DNA of 64,000 nucleotides from Actinophytocola sp050699935 (GTDB taxonomy: Bacteria; Actinomycetota; Actinomycetes; Mycobacteriales; Pseudonocardiaceae): positions 1 to 64,000 of the forward strand of contig NZ_JBOHGB010000008.1 of the NCBI RefSeq assembly GCF_050699935.1. Direction: 5' to 3'. A model generated the notes under the pieces. It was not told where the DNA came from and searched no databases. It worked only from the letters and a program-made list of their open reading frames with translations. Made by a program: the position numbers and the translations under genes. Below are positions 26,511 to 35,700 of this stretch, piece after piece (position 1 is the first letter of the stretch; the number at the start of each line of letters is the position of its first letter).

Positions 26511-27145
26511 TCCCCAACGTGCGCCTGGTCCTCCACAGCCGTGCGGCCCACTGGGTCGCGGTCACGACGCTGGTCATGTGCGCGGTGGCCGCAGTGACCG
26601 GCCCCCGCTCGCTGGAGATCGACCTCTCCGCCCGGTTCCCACCCACGAAGCTGCCGGTGGTCGAGCTGTGCACCATCCTGTCCGCCACGCTCCTGGCGAT
26701 CCTGATGCGTCCACGGCTGTGGGAGTGGGACCGCATCGCGGCCGGCGGTCACCGCCCAACCCGGCCAAGGGCGGTGGCCGCAGTCGCCGCCGGTGCCGGC
26801 ATCATGCTGCCGGTCTTGTGTGTTCCCGCAGTGGTCCCATGGCTGCCCGCCGAGACGTCCTGGGGCTGGGTGCTGGCCAATGCGCTGATCATGAGCGCGA
26901 CGGTCCAACTGCTCACTCCGTTGCTCAGCCCTCTGGCCGCCGGTGGCCTCGCCGTCCTGGCCTGGCTCAGCTGCGGCCTGGTCCTGAACCTGGCACCACA
27001 GGTGTGGTTGCCCGTCTCCACCCACCGGGACCCCGACGGCAACTGGACCCTGGTCACCGTGCTCACCATCGCCGCGATCGTGCTGCACGCCCGAACCTGC
27101 GGACGCACCGCCTGGGCCCACCGCGTCTTCGGCAAGGAACAGTGA
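26507..27145 (+). CDS. Second membrane subunit of the ABC operon
   Basis: 212 residues with about six membrane helices, e.g. WVAVTTLVMCAVAAVTG and AVAAVAAGAGIMLPVLCVPA. The ATG overlaps the preceding stop (ATGA). Probably the other half of the transmembrane channel. No recognised subfamily. Confidence 0.7.
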   Translation: MIPNVRLVLHSRAAHWVAVTTLVMCAVAAVTGPRSLEIDLSARFPPTKLPVVELCTILSATLLAILMRPRLWEWDRIAAGGHRPTRPRAVAAVAAGAGIMLPVLCVPAVVPWLPAETSWGWVLANALIMSATVQLLTPLLSPLAAGGLAVLAWLSCGLVLNLAPQVWLPVSTHRDPDGNWTLVTVLTIAAIVLHARTCGRTAWAHRVFGKEQ

Positions 27146-27356
27146 ACCAGGAACGCCGATTCATCGTCGTGATCGTCACGGATCGGAGCGGAGCTTGATT
27201 TCCGTCGCCGTGTTTGGGAGACGGAGCCGATTCCTGGCCGGTGCCCGGAGGGGGGCGACACCGCAACGGCCCTGCCCGCAGCCAAGTTACGGCCCCCGTG
27301 GCACTCGCCCCCTCCGTCTGTCGAGTCACCACCTTGTGCCTTCGGGCGGATGGTTC
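27146..27356. other. Intergenic after the ABC operon
   Basis: No supported gene; plus-strand frames here lack protein character. Confidence 0.4.
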
Positions 27357-27800
27357 CTACTCCGCAGCTGTCCTCATCGCGGACGCGAGCATCCTCAGCA
27401 GCGGCGGGAGAGGCGGCTCATCATTGTGCGTCATCAGACCATTCGTACCGCGACGCAGCCACGGTGGACCACCGTCGCTCGTCCACCAGTCCGAGCAGGA
27501 CCTCTGCTGTGGTGGGCAGAACGGGAATTCCTCGCCAACCGGTGCCTCACTGGTGGTCTCCTCGTCACCGGGAGCGCGCTCGAGCCTGTCCGCCGAGCCA
27601 AGGACTATCCGCTGGATCAAGGCCGGGGACAGATCCGGCAGGATCTTCCGCAACTCGCTGATGGCGTCGTCCTCCACCTGAGGCGACTCGTCGTTGCACG
27701 GCCAGCCGGCGGCCGCCATGCCAGAGTTCCTGTTCTGCTTCCAGGCGAAGTCATCCGCCGCTGTCTCGTTACCCCCCACGTTGAACCCGTTCCCTCGCAA
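27357..27800 (-). pseudogene. Degenerate ORF with an ImmA/IrrE-like tail
   Basis: 147 codons. ISELRKILPDLSPALIQRIV resembles FEALLPRLSPALIRRLLGRA, the C-terminal helix pair of the ImmA/IrrE protein 1.8 kb downstream. The HExxH part is absent and the remainder reads as noise. Probably a worn copy of part of that family; it could also be a chance match. Confidence 0.3.
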
Positions 27801-28534
27801 GTTGTCAGAGCCACTTGTCCGCGGGTGCGCGCATCATCAGGGACCACAGCCACGTCAACCCGCAAGATGGCTGACGTGGAGGGAGGGGAGTCCCCATGCA
27901 CGACCCGCACTTCGTGGTTCAGGCGGGAGTTGCCACGCTCCGGCCCCGAACCTGGTCCGTGTCCGTCGTGTCCGAACCGGACCGAGTGATCCTTGTCTCG
28001 TAGATCACTCTTTCCGAGTGTATACATCTACGCACTGCCACCGCGCCCTCCTATTCGGACATACGCTGCCCCGGTATGTAATCTCCTGCTCACGGCCCGC
28101 ATTCCGGCAGGTCACAGCGTTGGCGAAGTCCTGTTGACGGTCCGCATCGGACAGCTTTCGACACGGCTTCTACCCTGCTGCTGTATGTGATTCTCGCCAC
28201 GCTTCGATGCGAAGCTCCCGTCATGGTCGACCCCGGTCCGGGTGCGGCGACGAGCCGCTGACGACGTCTTGTTATCCCTCGTTGACATGTTGTGACCAAG
28301 GATCACTTGTCGAACTAGCGTTCGAATGCTACGCGCCAGGTCAACGGATGGGGAGTTCAACCTCGACCTATCCGACGAGGATCAGGGGGCGGACCGCCTC
28401 AGTTCCACGGCGAGCGTCATCCTCTCGCGAGGCTGCGATGGAAGGTGGGGCCGGGGCTGGCGTTGGGCGGTCGGGATGCCCCCGTTGGTCGTGTTCGGGC
28501 CAGTGTCGCGCTCTGTGACTACCTGGCTCCGTAG
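27801..28534. other. Non-coding 0.7 kb between degenerate ORF and XRE gene
   Basis: Open frames on both strands lack protein-like sequence and good starts. No hairpin or repeat of note was seen. It separates the exporter region from the XRE/ImmA region. Confidence 0.35.
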
Positions 28535-29011
28535 TCAGTGTGGGTCCCGGGGTGCCTTGTTGTCGGCCTCGCTCGTTCGACGCTTCGCGATCGCTCGAAT
28601 GACTGTTGCGGCGGCGTCGACGTCGTCGGGTTCGAGCCGAGTGAGCATCTCCAGCGCCAACGCGCGCGTGTCGGGGTCTTGCAGTGCGATCGCGAGCTCG
28701 ATCTGCTCGGCGATGCGTCGGGAACGTGCGTCGTCGAAGAAGAAGGCCGGACTGACATCAAAGAAGTCGGCAAGCGCCTCGAGAACGATCATCGTCGGGT
28801 TGTCCCGTGTGCCGGAACACAGCTGGGATATGTAGCCACGGTCGCATGGTCGTCCGGTGCTGCGGGCGACGGCATCGGCGACCTGGGCGTGGGTGAAACG
28901 TCGGCCGTCGTCGCGGCGTATGCGATCGAGCAGGTAGTTCAGCTTCTCGGCGAGCGTGCGCGGTTGGTCAGGCGGATGGCCGAGTTCATGATCCCCAAAC
29001 ACAGCACGCAT
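28535..29011 (-). CDS. XRE-family helix-turn-helix regulator
   Basis: 158 residues from the ATG at 29011, which has AAGGGGAAGG immediately upstream. LAEKLNYLLDRI, FTHAQVADAVARSTGRPCDR and GYISQLCSGTRDNPTMIVLE form the Cro/C1-type helix-turn-helix, followed by ALADFFDVSPAFFFDD. The C-terminal part (residues 100-158) is a helical dimer region. It is divergent from the ImmA/IrrE gene, the standard layout in which the repressor controls and is cleaved or influenced by the metalloprotease. It is similar in plan to the XRE gene at 47770. Confidence 0.85.
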   Translation of the reverse strand: MRAVFGDHELGHPPDQPRTLAEKLNYLLDRIRRDDGRRFTHAQVADAVARSTGRPCDRGYISQLCSGTRDNPTMIVLEALADFFDVSPAFFFDDARSRRIAEQIELAIALQDPDTRALALEMLTRLEPDDVDAAATVIRAIAKRRTSEADNKAPRDPH

Positions 29012-29165
29012 CCTTCCCCTTGTGGCGGCGTGCACCGGCTAGGGCCCCTCCGTGTGTCCTGGCTGGCAACCTAAAGCTGCTGGTTGACAGGATGTGACGC
29101 TCGTCTATGCTCCGAATGGTAACTGAAGTCAGCATAAATCTCGACCGGTCGATCAGCCTTGCCCG

Positions 29166-29792
29166 GTGGGCGATCCCACGGTTGGAGCGGGGGCAAGCGT
29201 GGCTGATCGGGGTGGTAGTTGTGGTGTCGCTGTCGAGGTTGTCGATCGTCTTCCCATTCCGCGGCCGTTCACGCTGAGCCGCTTCGCCTGTGGGCTGAGT
29301 GAACGACGAGGCCGGGCGATCGAGTTGGTGCCGGCACGGCTCGGCGCGTCGGCGCCGTGTGGTCTGTTGGTCAGCACGGACGATGTCGACTACGTCTGCT
29401 ACGCGTCCAACACCAGCGCCATCCACCGGTTGCACATCGTCTTGCACGAGGTCGGCCACTTGGAACTCGGGCACACCAGCCGACGGATCATGATGGGGTC
29501 CGCGGCCCCGACCTCACCCCATGCGTCGCAGGTCGAGCCTCCTGGCGACCCACTCCGCGCGTTCGAGGCGCTGCTCCCTCGCCTGTCCCCGGCGCTTATT
29601 CGTCGGCTGCTCGGGCGTGCTGGATACCGCGACGCTGACGAGCGAGACGCGGAGCTGTACGCGACCTTGGCTGGGGAACGGATCAACCGTGTGATCGATC
29701 CGTCCGAAGGGCTGACGTCTCGCGATCGTCGAGTTGTCGGCCTCCAAACACTCTTCGATATCTCCCGGGTATCCGGGGACCTCGGTGCCTGA
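29166..29792 (+). CDS. ImmA/IrrE-family metallopeptidase-like protein
   Basis: 208 residues. IHRLHIVLHEVGHLELGHTS carries the zinc HExxH motif (H94-E95-V-G-H98) with the downstream HTS. ImmA/IrrE proteins cut or inactivate XRE repressors; the divergent XRE gene fits. A GTG at 29166 is taken as the start but the ribosome site is weak; a different frame from the ATG at 29108 also stays open for about 57 codons, so the 5' end deserves care. The stop overlaps the next gene by 8 bases. Confidence 0.75.
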   Translation: MGDPTVGAGASVADRGGSCGVAVEVVDRLPIPRPFTLSRFACGLSERRGRAIELVPARLGASAPCGLLVSTDDVDYVCYASNTSAIHRLHIVLHEVGHLELGHTSRRIMMGSAAPTSPHASQVEPPGDPLRAFEALLPRLSPALIRRLLGRAGYRDADERDAELYATLAGERINRVIDPSEGLTSRDRRVVGLQTLFDISRVSGDLGA

Positions 29793-30981
29793 GGAGATCA
29801 GCTTCCCGGCCGCTGCCGTGGTTGCGGCGGCGGGCGTAGTCCGGTGGCACGCCATCAGGCCAGGCGCGTTCACCCACGCACAGCGGCACATGCTCATCGC
29901 CTTGTTCGCCATCGCTGCCGCGCTGGTGTTATCGACGCCGACCGCGCACACGGCCATCCAGTCGTTCACCGGCTTGCCTTACGCCGCTCGGCTCGCGGCC
30001 AACGGGCTGACCCTCGTCGCGGTGTTCAGCGTCATCGTGATGGTGGCCTGCGTGACCGCCGGCCCGGACCGCACCGCGACACTCAGGCGAAAACGCCGTC
30101 TTGCCATCGCGTTGTCGATCACCTTCGCGCTGATGACCCTGGGGTATGCGAGCTCCGATACCGCGTTCGACTCTCTGGCCGATCTGGACACTCAATATGT
30201 GGTGGCCCAGTTGGCGTATTGGGGATTTCTCGGCGCCTGCGTGGTGCGCTTCATCCGGTCGCTGTCCCGATATGTGACGCGCCATGATGTCCGTCCGCGG
30301 ATGCGTGCGGCGATGTTCTTCATCGTCGCTGCGGCCGTGGTCGGCATCGTGTGGGTCGTGTTCAACGTCGGCGGTCTGGTGATCAGCTACCTCACCCGTC
30401 AGCCGGAGAATCCGTTCGGAACGGTCTCCCATGGCCTGGCCGGCGCAGCGGCAGTCCTTGTGGCGGTGGGCATGACGGTGCCGGTTGTCCCGGTGGGCTA
30501 CCTACGCGTAGTTCGTCGCTATCGCGTCGCCCGCTTGCTTCGCAACCTCACCCCGATGTGGCGGGACCTCACAACCGTCGTGCCGACCGTACAGTTGCGC
30601 CAGGCCGCTCTCGACGACGAACCCAGTGTCCTGCTGTACCGAAGAGTCATCGAGATCCGTGACGCCGAACTCCTTCTGTTGCCCTACGCCCCCGCGGGAA
30701 TCCCCGATCTCGTTGCGTCGTCCTATCGTCGTCGACGACGACCGGATCATGCGGCGGTTCGGTCCGAGGCCGTTGCCCTGTGTGTCGCGATCGACCGTTA
30801 CCGCGTCAAAGCGCCACCGTTCCATCATTCCGCCACCGCCGATGACGAAGCTGCCGACGCGGCTGATCTCCTCTGGGAAGCACGCTGGTTGGTGCGTGTG
30901 CACCGCGCCATGCGGACCGACAAGGCTGTCCCGCGGCTTCGGCAACAAGCCATCGCGCTGTCCGAGCGCCTCGAATCGTGA
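29785..30981 (+). CDS. MAB_1171c-like membrane protein
   Basis: 398 residues from the GTG at 29785. Six or seven membrane helices occupy residues 5-235, then a cytoplasmic domain beginning RRYRVARLLRNLTPMWRDLT and containing LLYRRVIEIRDAELLLLPYA. This WRDLT...YRRVIEIRD pattern is typical of the MAB_1171c family, widespread in actinobacteria and regularly found after an XRE/ImmA pair. Function unknown. It overlaps the ImmA gene by 8 bases. Confidence 0.75.
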   Translation: MPEEISFPAAAVVAAAGVVRWHAIRPGAFTHAQRHMLIALFAIAAALVLSTPTAHTAIQSFTGLPYAARLAANGLTLVAVFSVIVMVACVTAGPDRTATLRRKRRLAIALSITFALMTLGYASSDTAFDSLADLDTQYVVAQLAYWGFLGACVVRFIRSLSRYVTRHDVRPRMRAAMFFIVAAAVVGIVWVVFNVGGLVISYLTRQPENPFGTVSHGLAGAAAVLVAVGMTVPVVPVGYLRVVRRYRVARLLRNLTPMWRDLTTVVPTVQLRQAALDDEPSVLLYRRVIEIRDAELLLLPYAPAGIPDLVASSYRRRRRPDHAAVRSEAVALCVAIDRYRVKAPPFHHSATADDEAADAADLLWEARWLVRVHRAMRTDKAVPRLRQQAIALSERLES

Positions 30982-30997
30982 CTAGGACAGGACCTTG

Positions 30998-31615
30998 CTA
31001 GAACAGGCGTTGGTCGACCCGCCATCCGTGGGATGTTCTGGCCACGACGAGGGTTACGGCTGCAGGCTCGGTGGGGGCGAGGGCCGGTCCCGCCGCACAG
31101 GTTGTGTGCACAGACCCCGAGACCTGGACATTCGCGGCCGTTGTTGTTCCGGAGGACTCCGGTGGCACGACGGCCGCGATGTCATCAACGGTGCTGGCGC
31201 AGCGGAGGCGGACGAAGTCGGCCCAGTCGGTGCCGGCGCCGCCATCGCGCAGTGTGGTGTTGCGGGCGTGCATGGAGTCGGTGACGTAGGGCCGTACGCG
31301 GTCGATCCATGCGGTGGGGCCGGAGTCGGTCCACGCGGCGCTTCGGTAGGCGGATAGCCAGCGGATGGCCACGGCCGGCGGTGTGTCGGCGCCTGGCACG
31401 TCGGTCGGCGTGGTTGGCTCCACGCTCGAGGGGGTCCGATGCGTGCTTCGGGCCGTGTCGGCGGGCTGGGGTGGACGGGGGTTCGCGTTCGTCGTCGGGG
31501 TGTTCGTAGTACAGCCAGCAATCAGCGCCGTGGCGACCGCGACGGCGATCAGGCGGTGTATTCGTCTGGTGTGCTGTCCGTTGGCGCATGGGTTAGTCCA
31601 GGCCGAGCGAAGCAT
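30998..31615 (-). CDS. NTF2-like lipoprotein of the conjugation operon
   Basis: 205 residues from the ATG at 31615 (GGAGGTG upstream). The signal peptide ends in ATALIAGC (lipobox IAGC, Cys near residue 34), followed by a Thr/Pro-rich spacer and a ~130-residue domain (AVAIRWLSAYRSAAWTDSGP ... SHGWRVDQRLF) with the ring-helix and final strand pattern of NTF2-like proteins, as in VirB8/TcpC relatives. Last gene of the long minus-strand operon; likely part of the envelope-spanning conjugation machine. Confidence 0.6.
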   Translation of the reverse strand: MLRSAWTNPCANGQHTRRIHRLIAVAVATALIAGCTTNTPTTNANPRPPQPADTARSTHRTPSSVEPTTPTDVPGADTPPAVAIRWLSAYRSAAWTDSGPTAWIDRVRPYVTDSMHARNTTLRDGGAGTDWADFVRLRCASTVDDIAAVVPPESSGTTTAANVQVSGSVHTTCAAGPALAPTEPAAVTLVVARTSHGWRVDQRLF

Positions 31616-31737
31616 CGGTGTGCACCTCCTGCGGTGTGGGAACACGGGTCGACGTTGGGTCGTCTCCTCGAGACTCGTGGCTGGGGTGATGGCGTCCTGG
31701 TGCTGACGAGCGGCCCAGTCGGGCGCCGTCCGACTGA

Positions 31738-32577
31738 TCAGCCTGGTCGACGACCGTCGCAGTTGCTGGCTGCTCGGTGCCGGGCTGGATGTGGTTGGGC
31801 ACCAGACGTGGGCGCCGCCCGCCGTGTTCGGCTGCCGTGGTGGCGGGTGGCTCGTTCGGCGTCGACCTCGGTTTGCCAGGAGCGGAACGTGCGCCCGCCC
31901 TGCATTTTCAGGAAGTGCGGAATCCTGTTCGCCGGCACGCCCACCAGGCGCGGGCCGAGCACCGCGAGCAGATCGCTGACTTCCTGTGACGCCCATCCCG
32001 CTGCGGCGATCGCCGTCTCGTCGGGGAACACATCGGCCACCCGGTCCACCGCCGGATCCAGTTCGTCGTCATCCACTCCGCCATAGGAGTAGACCCACAG
32101 GAAATTCGGCGGCGGTTTTGGCTCTACCAGTCGGCGAAAGCGGCGTACCTCTTTCGTGTAGCAGTAGAAATTCACGTCCGGGCGAACGTGGCAGATACGT
32201 AGCCACGCCTGTAAATATTCGTCGGAAAAGAAATCGCCCGAGTCATGGATTCTGACCCAGCCGCCGTGGAACTTGGCGGCACCGAGTTCAGTGACCATGG
32301 CGGCCTCCCACCCTGCCAGATCGTCGAGGACGAACTCCAGATTCGCTTGGTGTTTGGCTCTCACAACCGGCCACGTGTAGGTGCCATGCCGGGCGTAACA
32401 GACCCAACGGCAGACGCCGGCCGAGGGGCAAGTGTTGTAGGTTCGGCCGTCAGGCAGCCGACCTGCCCATGCGGGCAGCGACCAGTTCCACGCGCCGATC
32501 TGTTTCAGCTCGCGGTTCTGCGTGAGCAGTGGCGCACGACGCCTGCTGGTACCGGAATTTGCCTGAGTCGCGGACAT
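31738..32577 (-). CDS. GP88-family protein
   Basis: 279 residues from the ATG at 32577 with GGGGGATA upstream. The GP88 pattern is clear: YNTCPSAGVCRWVCYARHGT (three cysteines), followed by KFHGGWVRIHDSGDFFSDEY and YLQAWLRICHVRPDVNFYCY. Proteins of this family occur in phages and conjugative elements; no activity is established. Missing the radical-SAM CxxxCxxC spacing in strict form (CPSAGVCRWVC), so metal binding is only inferred. The C-terminal 45 residues are Arg-rich and probably disordered. Confidence 0.7.
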   Translation of the reverse strand: MSATQANSGTSRRRAPLLTQNRELKQIGAWNWSLPAWAGRLPDGRTYNTCPSAGVCRWVCYARHGTYTWPVVRAKHQANLEFVLDDLAGWEAAMVTELGAAKFHGGWVRIHDSGDFFSDEYLQAWLRICHVRPDVNFYCYTKEVRRFRRLVEPKPPPNFLWVYSYGGVDDDELDPAVDRVADVFPDETAIAAAGWASQEVSDLLAVLGPRLVGVPANRIPHFLKMQGGRTFRSWQTEVDAERATRHHGSRTRRAAPTSGAQPHPARHRAASNCDGRRPG

Positions 32578-32819
32578 GAGTATCCCCCTGAACGAATTTC
32601 TTGTGATAGGTAGAGACCGTGTGAAAATCAGCGCATTGTGGCGCGGCTGTGCTCCGTCGAGTTCAACGATCCGACAGCGTTGCGACTGATTGGTGTGCTC
32701 GATCGAGTCCACCGCACCGTCTTCGTCTGGCAGCGCAGCGCGGTGACATCGTCACGTCTCACTCCGATGCTGGAGCCCGCCCCTCACGCCCCCCGGAATG
32801 TGAGTACGGTCGTTCCTGC

Positions 32820-33419
32820 TCATGAAACGGAGCCGCTGGTGGTCCTGCGCGAGGCTGGTGTGTCGATCGCGGTGAGCAGGTTGGTGAGTTCGGCGTTGAC
32901 CGTGCGGCACATCGCGGCGACCGCGATCTTGGCGCAACTCGTGTCGGGAATGCCGGCGGTGTAGGTCGGATCCGGCAATACGTTCGGGTTCAAGGGAACC
33001 CGGATGGTCACGGTGCTCAGCACGATGAGATGGTCGTTGTCGTGAGGATCGCGCCAACGAGGACTCCAGTTGTCCTGGACCCACCCGGACCACCGCGACG
33101 GCAGGCGGTGGGTGATTGGCGGCGCCGGGACGGCGATCTCGACCGCGAGCGCGGCACGGTAGTCGTCGTCCCAATGGACCTTGGTTTCCTGGACCCGGGG
33201 ATGACTGACGACATAGCGGGGGGACATGATCGGCGGGGTGGCGATCAACCAGGCGGTGACCGCAAACTCGATCGGATCGGCTGTGGGTGGGCTGTCGGCT
33301 CCATTGTGGAAGAACAGTCGGCGTTTGTCCCTCAGGTAGGCGCCGTAGCGTGACTTCCGGTCGCTGGCCAGGTTCTGGTCCAGCTGGTCATTGATCTGGA
33401 ATGCGTTATCCGACAGCAT
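32820..33419 (-). CDS. Hypothetical protein of the conjugation operon
   Basis: 199 residues, start ATG at 33419 after GGAGAGA. Polar, no membrane helix or signal peptide. QINDQLDQNLASDRKSRYGA opens a helical N-terminus; the middle is beta-rich (LIVLSTVTIRVPLNPNVLPD). No family recognised. Conserved gene order beside GP88 and SpdB-like genes suggests a mobile-element accessory role. Confidence 0.5.
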   Translation of the reverse strand: MLSDNAFQINDQLDQNLASDRKSRYGAYLRDKRRLFFHNGADSPPTADPIEFAVTAWLIATPPIMSPRYVVSHPRVQETKVHWDDDYRAALAVEIAVPAPPITHRLPSRWSGWVQDNWSPRWRDPHDNDHLIVLSTVTIRVPLNPNVLPDPTYTAGIPDTSCAKIAVAAMCRTVNAELTNLLTAIDTPASRRTTSGSVS

Positions 33420-33494
33420 GTCTTCTCTCCAAGTGATTCGTTAGTGGTCATGCGCTTGGTTGCGATTGGCGGACTCGCGCCGTCGCGCGGGGTG

Positions 33495-34499
33495 TCATGG
33501 GCCGCGGCGGAGGATGTCGCGGACGGCGCGTGCGGTGTCCATGGCTCCGCCGAGTGCTTTGTGGACCTGGTTGGCGGACGGGTTCGGTGGCAGGTGTCCA
33601 GTTCGGATCAGAGCGGTCGCCTTCGCGAGTGCTGCGGCTACACGCTCCTGGGCCCGCTGGTCAACCTCTGACGTCGCGTTCCCGATGTCGTCTTCGGTTG
33701 CGTTGTCGGGTTGTGTGCTCTCGACAGGCCCGGTGGTCGGGGCGCGGGGAGAGACGTTGTCGATCGCGACCCACAGCAGTGGGAGGACGGTGACCACGCA
33801 CACCGCGACGATCGGGCCGAGCATGTGAATGATCAGCTGATCGAACCGGAAGGGGCTGGCGACGCCGGGGAGGTGTCGCCAGGTGTTCATCAACAACGTC
33901 GCGGATAGGAACAGCCACTCGACGCGCCTCACGGCCGGTGCGGCGAGGGTTTGTCCTCGGGAGGCGAGGAAGGCGCGGGCGATGACGATGGTGAGCAGCG
34001 CCAGGGATACGAAGGGTTCGACGCCCCAGGCGAACCACCATTGCGTGCTGAACCGAGGGGCTTTGCCGGCAGCGAAGGACTGCACGCCCGCGGTTGACCA
34101 CCCCAAGGCGATCAGCAGGGCGGTCAACCCGGTCACGGTGACGACCCGCCGGGCACGGACCGCTGCCAGCGCGGCGAACGCCGGGTTCTGCCGCAGCTGG
34201 ACCAGCTTGACAGCCTCGGCGCCGCGGCGGATGGTGCGCAGCACGCGCGGGGTGTGTGCGGAGACCAACACGGGGGAGTCTTGAAGCGCGGCGAGATGTC
34301 GGGCCTCGGCCACCTCGCCGGCGAGTCTCCGCACGCGCCGGGTCCGCCCATTGCGTTCCAGGACCGCGGGTTCGGGCGAGGGCGGCGGGTCTGCGGAGTC
34401 CGGGTTTGTGGCGGCGGGTGCTTGGGCGGCGAGATAGTTCTCGATCTCGGCCAGGTCGAACTCGGGGAGGTCATCGGGCATGCCCTGGGCGACCGTCAT
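33495..34499 (-). CDS. SpdB/DUF2637-like membrane protein
   Basis: 334 residues from the ATG at 34499. Four membrane helices in the middle (VTVTGLTALLIALGWSTAGV, VEPFVSLALLTIVIARAFLA, WLFLSATLLMN, IVAVCVVTVLPLLWVAI) between charged termini match plasmid-spread (Spd) proteins of actinomycete mobile elements, which help spread the element through the mycelium. The C-terminal tail ALIRTGHLPPNPSANQVHKA looks like a small helix-turn-helix. The start overlaps the stop of a small upstream ORF (ATGA). A second SpdB-like gene is at 61984. Confidence 0.7.
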   Translation of the reverse strand: MTVAQGMPDDLPEFDLAEIENYLAAQAPAATNPDSADPPPSPEPAVLERNGRTRRVRRLAGEVAEARHLAALQDSPVLVSAHTPRVLRTIRRGAEAVKLVQLRQNPAFAALAAVRARRVVTVTGLTALLIALGWSTAGVQSFAAGKAPRFSTQWWFAWGVEPFVSLALLTIVIARAFLASRGQTLAAPAVRRVEWLFLSATLLMNTWRHLPGVASPFRFDQLIIHMLGPIVAVCVVTVLPLLWVAIDNVSPRAPTTGPVESTQPDNATEDDIGNATSEVDQRAQERVAAALAKATALIRTGHLPPNPSANQVHKALGGAMDTARAVRDILRRGP

Positions 34500-34720
34500 G
34501 GCGCTACCGCCTGCGCACGGGACGGGGCGCCCTCGACCAGGTCGGCGGTGTGTCCGGTGGCGGCCGACGTGTCGCGCCTGCGGACTCGGGGCCACGAGGG
34601 TGGTCCCATCGGTGGTTGCTCCCTCGAGCACCACCTACCCTCTGGGGTTTGCGGGCTGGGATTCCCGTGGCCGTCCGCGGCGCGTGGGGGTCTGGTCGGC
34701 CGTTCATGGTGGGGTATCAC
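34496..34720 (-). CDS. Small Pro-rich ORF coupled to the SpdB-like gene
   Basis: 74 codons from a GTG at 34720 with a strong AAGGAGG 8 bases upstream; the stop overlaps the SpdB-like ATG by ATGA. The product (IPHHERPTRPPRAADGHGNP...) is disordered and has no family, but the ribosome site and coupling make translation likely. Confidence 0.45.
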   Translation of the reverse strand: MIPHHERPTRPPRAADGHGNPSPQTPEGRWCSREQPPMGPPSWPRVRRRDTSAATGHTADLVEGAPSRAQAVAP

Positions 34721-35032
34721 CGTTCACACCTCCTTCCTGGTCGAGGGCGGTCGGGAGCGGCGCGGGTCCTCGGCGGGGGTTGACGCGAGAGACCCGGTGC
34801 CACTCGCGGGTGGGTCCGTCACCGACGCACGATGCAGCGCGTGCTGGTCGGGTCGGACCCGGTGGCGGAAGTCCCGCCACCGGTCATACAGTCCGTCTCA
34901 CCAATCCCGCCGCCGGCGGTGGCCGAGTCGGCGGTTCGCCCATCGAGCGCTGGTGATCGCGCCGCGTATGGGGATGCGCCGTCGCGCGGAACCGGGGAAG
35001 GTGACGAGAAGGTCCTTGTTGGTCGCTGGTGG
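34721..35032. other. Stretch with possible tiny ORFs
   Basis: 312 bases between the small ORF and the 35033 gene. A GTG at 35036 overlapping the previous stop opens about 50 codons (minus strand); another frame reads RWRDFRHRVRPDQHALHRAS and runs to the ribosome site of the next ORF. Both are plausible but not convincing. Confidence 0.3.
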
Positions 35033-35689
35033 TCACGACCAACTCCCCGGTCGAGGACCGTGCCCGGCGTCGCCATGAGCGGCGTAGTGGGGGAGAACGT
35101 CGGGCACCCGGTGGGTGAGCAGACGCCAGTACACGGTGTCGGTAGTGAGGGCGACCGGTCGCCCAGCTCCGGTGAGGATGGCGCCGGCCTGGAGCGCGAC
35201 GTCGTCGGGTTTGGGGTCGGCGTGGCCTCCGGCGTGACGAGTGGGGTCCGGCCTGAGGACGGACCAGACTGCGCGGTGCAGGGTGTGCACGATCTCGTCT
35301 GCGGGCGTCGATCCGTGGTGCAGGGCGCGTCGTGTGTCGAGCGTGAGCCCGAGACGGGGTTCATAGACGAGTTCGGTGACCGCGGCCGCGAGGTACGGCG
35401 AGCCGGCCGTGGCGGAGGCGAAGTGGAGGTCGCGACGCGTGACCGGGGTACCGGTGGGCAGGTCAAATAGTCGGGCGTTGGTCTCGGTGAGCGTTTCCCG
35501 GGTGGTGGGCGCGGTCTGTTCGGCATGAAGGGGGAAGCCGGCCCACCACTGGATCGCGTCGGTGAATCGTGGTGCCATCCGCACGACGCGGCTGAGCCGG
35601 TCGAGGCTGTTCTGCCACTCTGCTACAGCGTGAGCGGCCGTCGCATCGTGGGACGGGTCAGCTCGGCGTTGTGTGTCGAGACCTGTCAT
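35033..35689 (-). CDS. Hypothetical protein
   Basis: 218 residues, ATG at 35689 with GGAGG 6 bases upstream. Soluble; contains ARLFDLPTGTPVTRRDLHFA and TPADEIVHTLHRAVWSVLRP, and LRPDPTRHAGGHADPKPDDV near the end. No family recognised. Eleven bases after the cupin gene, so co-transcribed. Confidence 0.5.
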   Translation of the reverse strand: MTGLDTQRRADPSHDATAAHAVAEWQNSLDRLSRVVRMAPRFTDAIQWWAGFPLHAEQTAPTTRETLTETNARLFDLPTGTPVTRRDLHFASATAGSPYLAAAVTELVYEPRLGLTLDTRRALHHGSTPADEIVHTLHRAVWSVLRPDPTRHAGGHADPKPDDVALQAGAILTGAGRPVALTTDTVYWRLLTHRVPDVLPHYAAHGDAGHGPRPGSWS

Positions 35690-35700
35690 CGTTCCTCCTT

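Noticed and set aside
27195..28137. Several plus-strand ORFs in the 27.2-28.1 kb gap
   Set aside because: Poor amino-acid composition, no ribosome sites, no conserved motifs.
31738..32577. Radical SAM enzyme
   Set aside because: The cysteines (CPSAGVCRWVC) do not show the CxxxCxxC spacing and the pattern fits GP88 instead.
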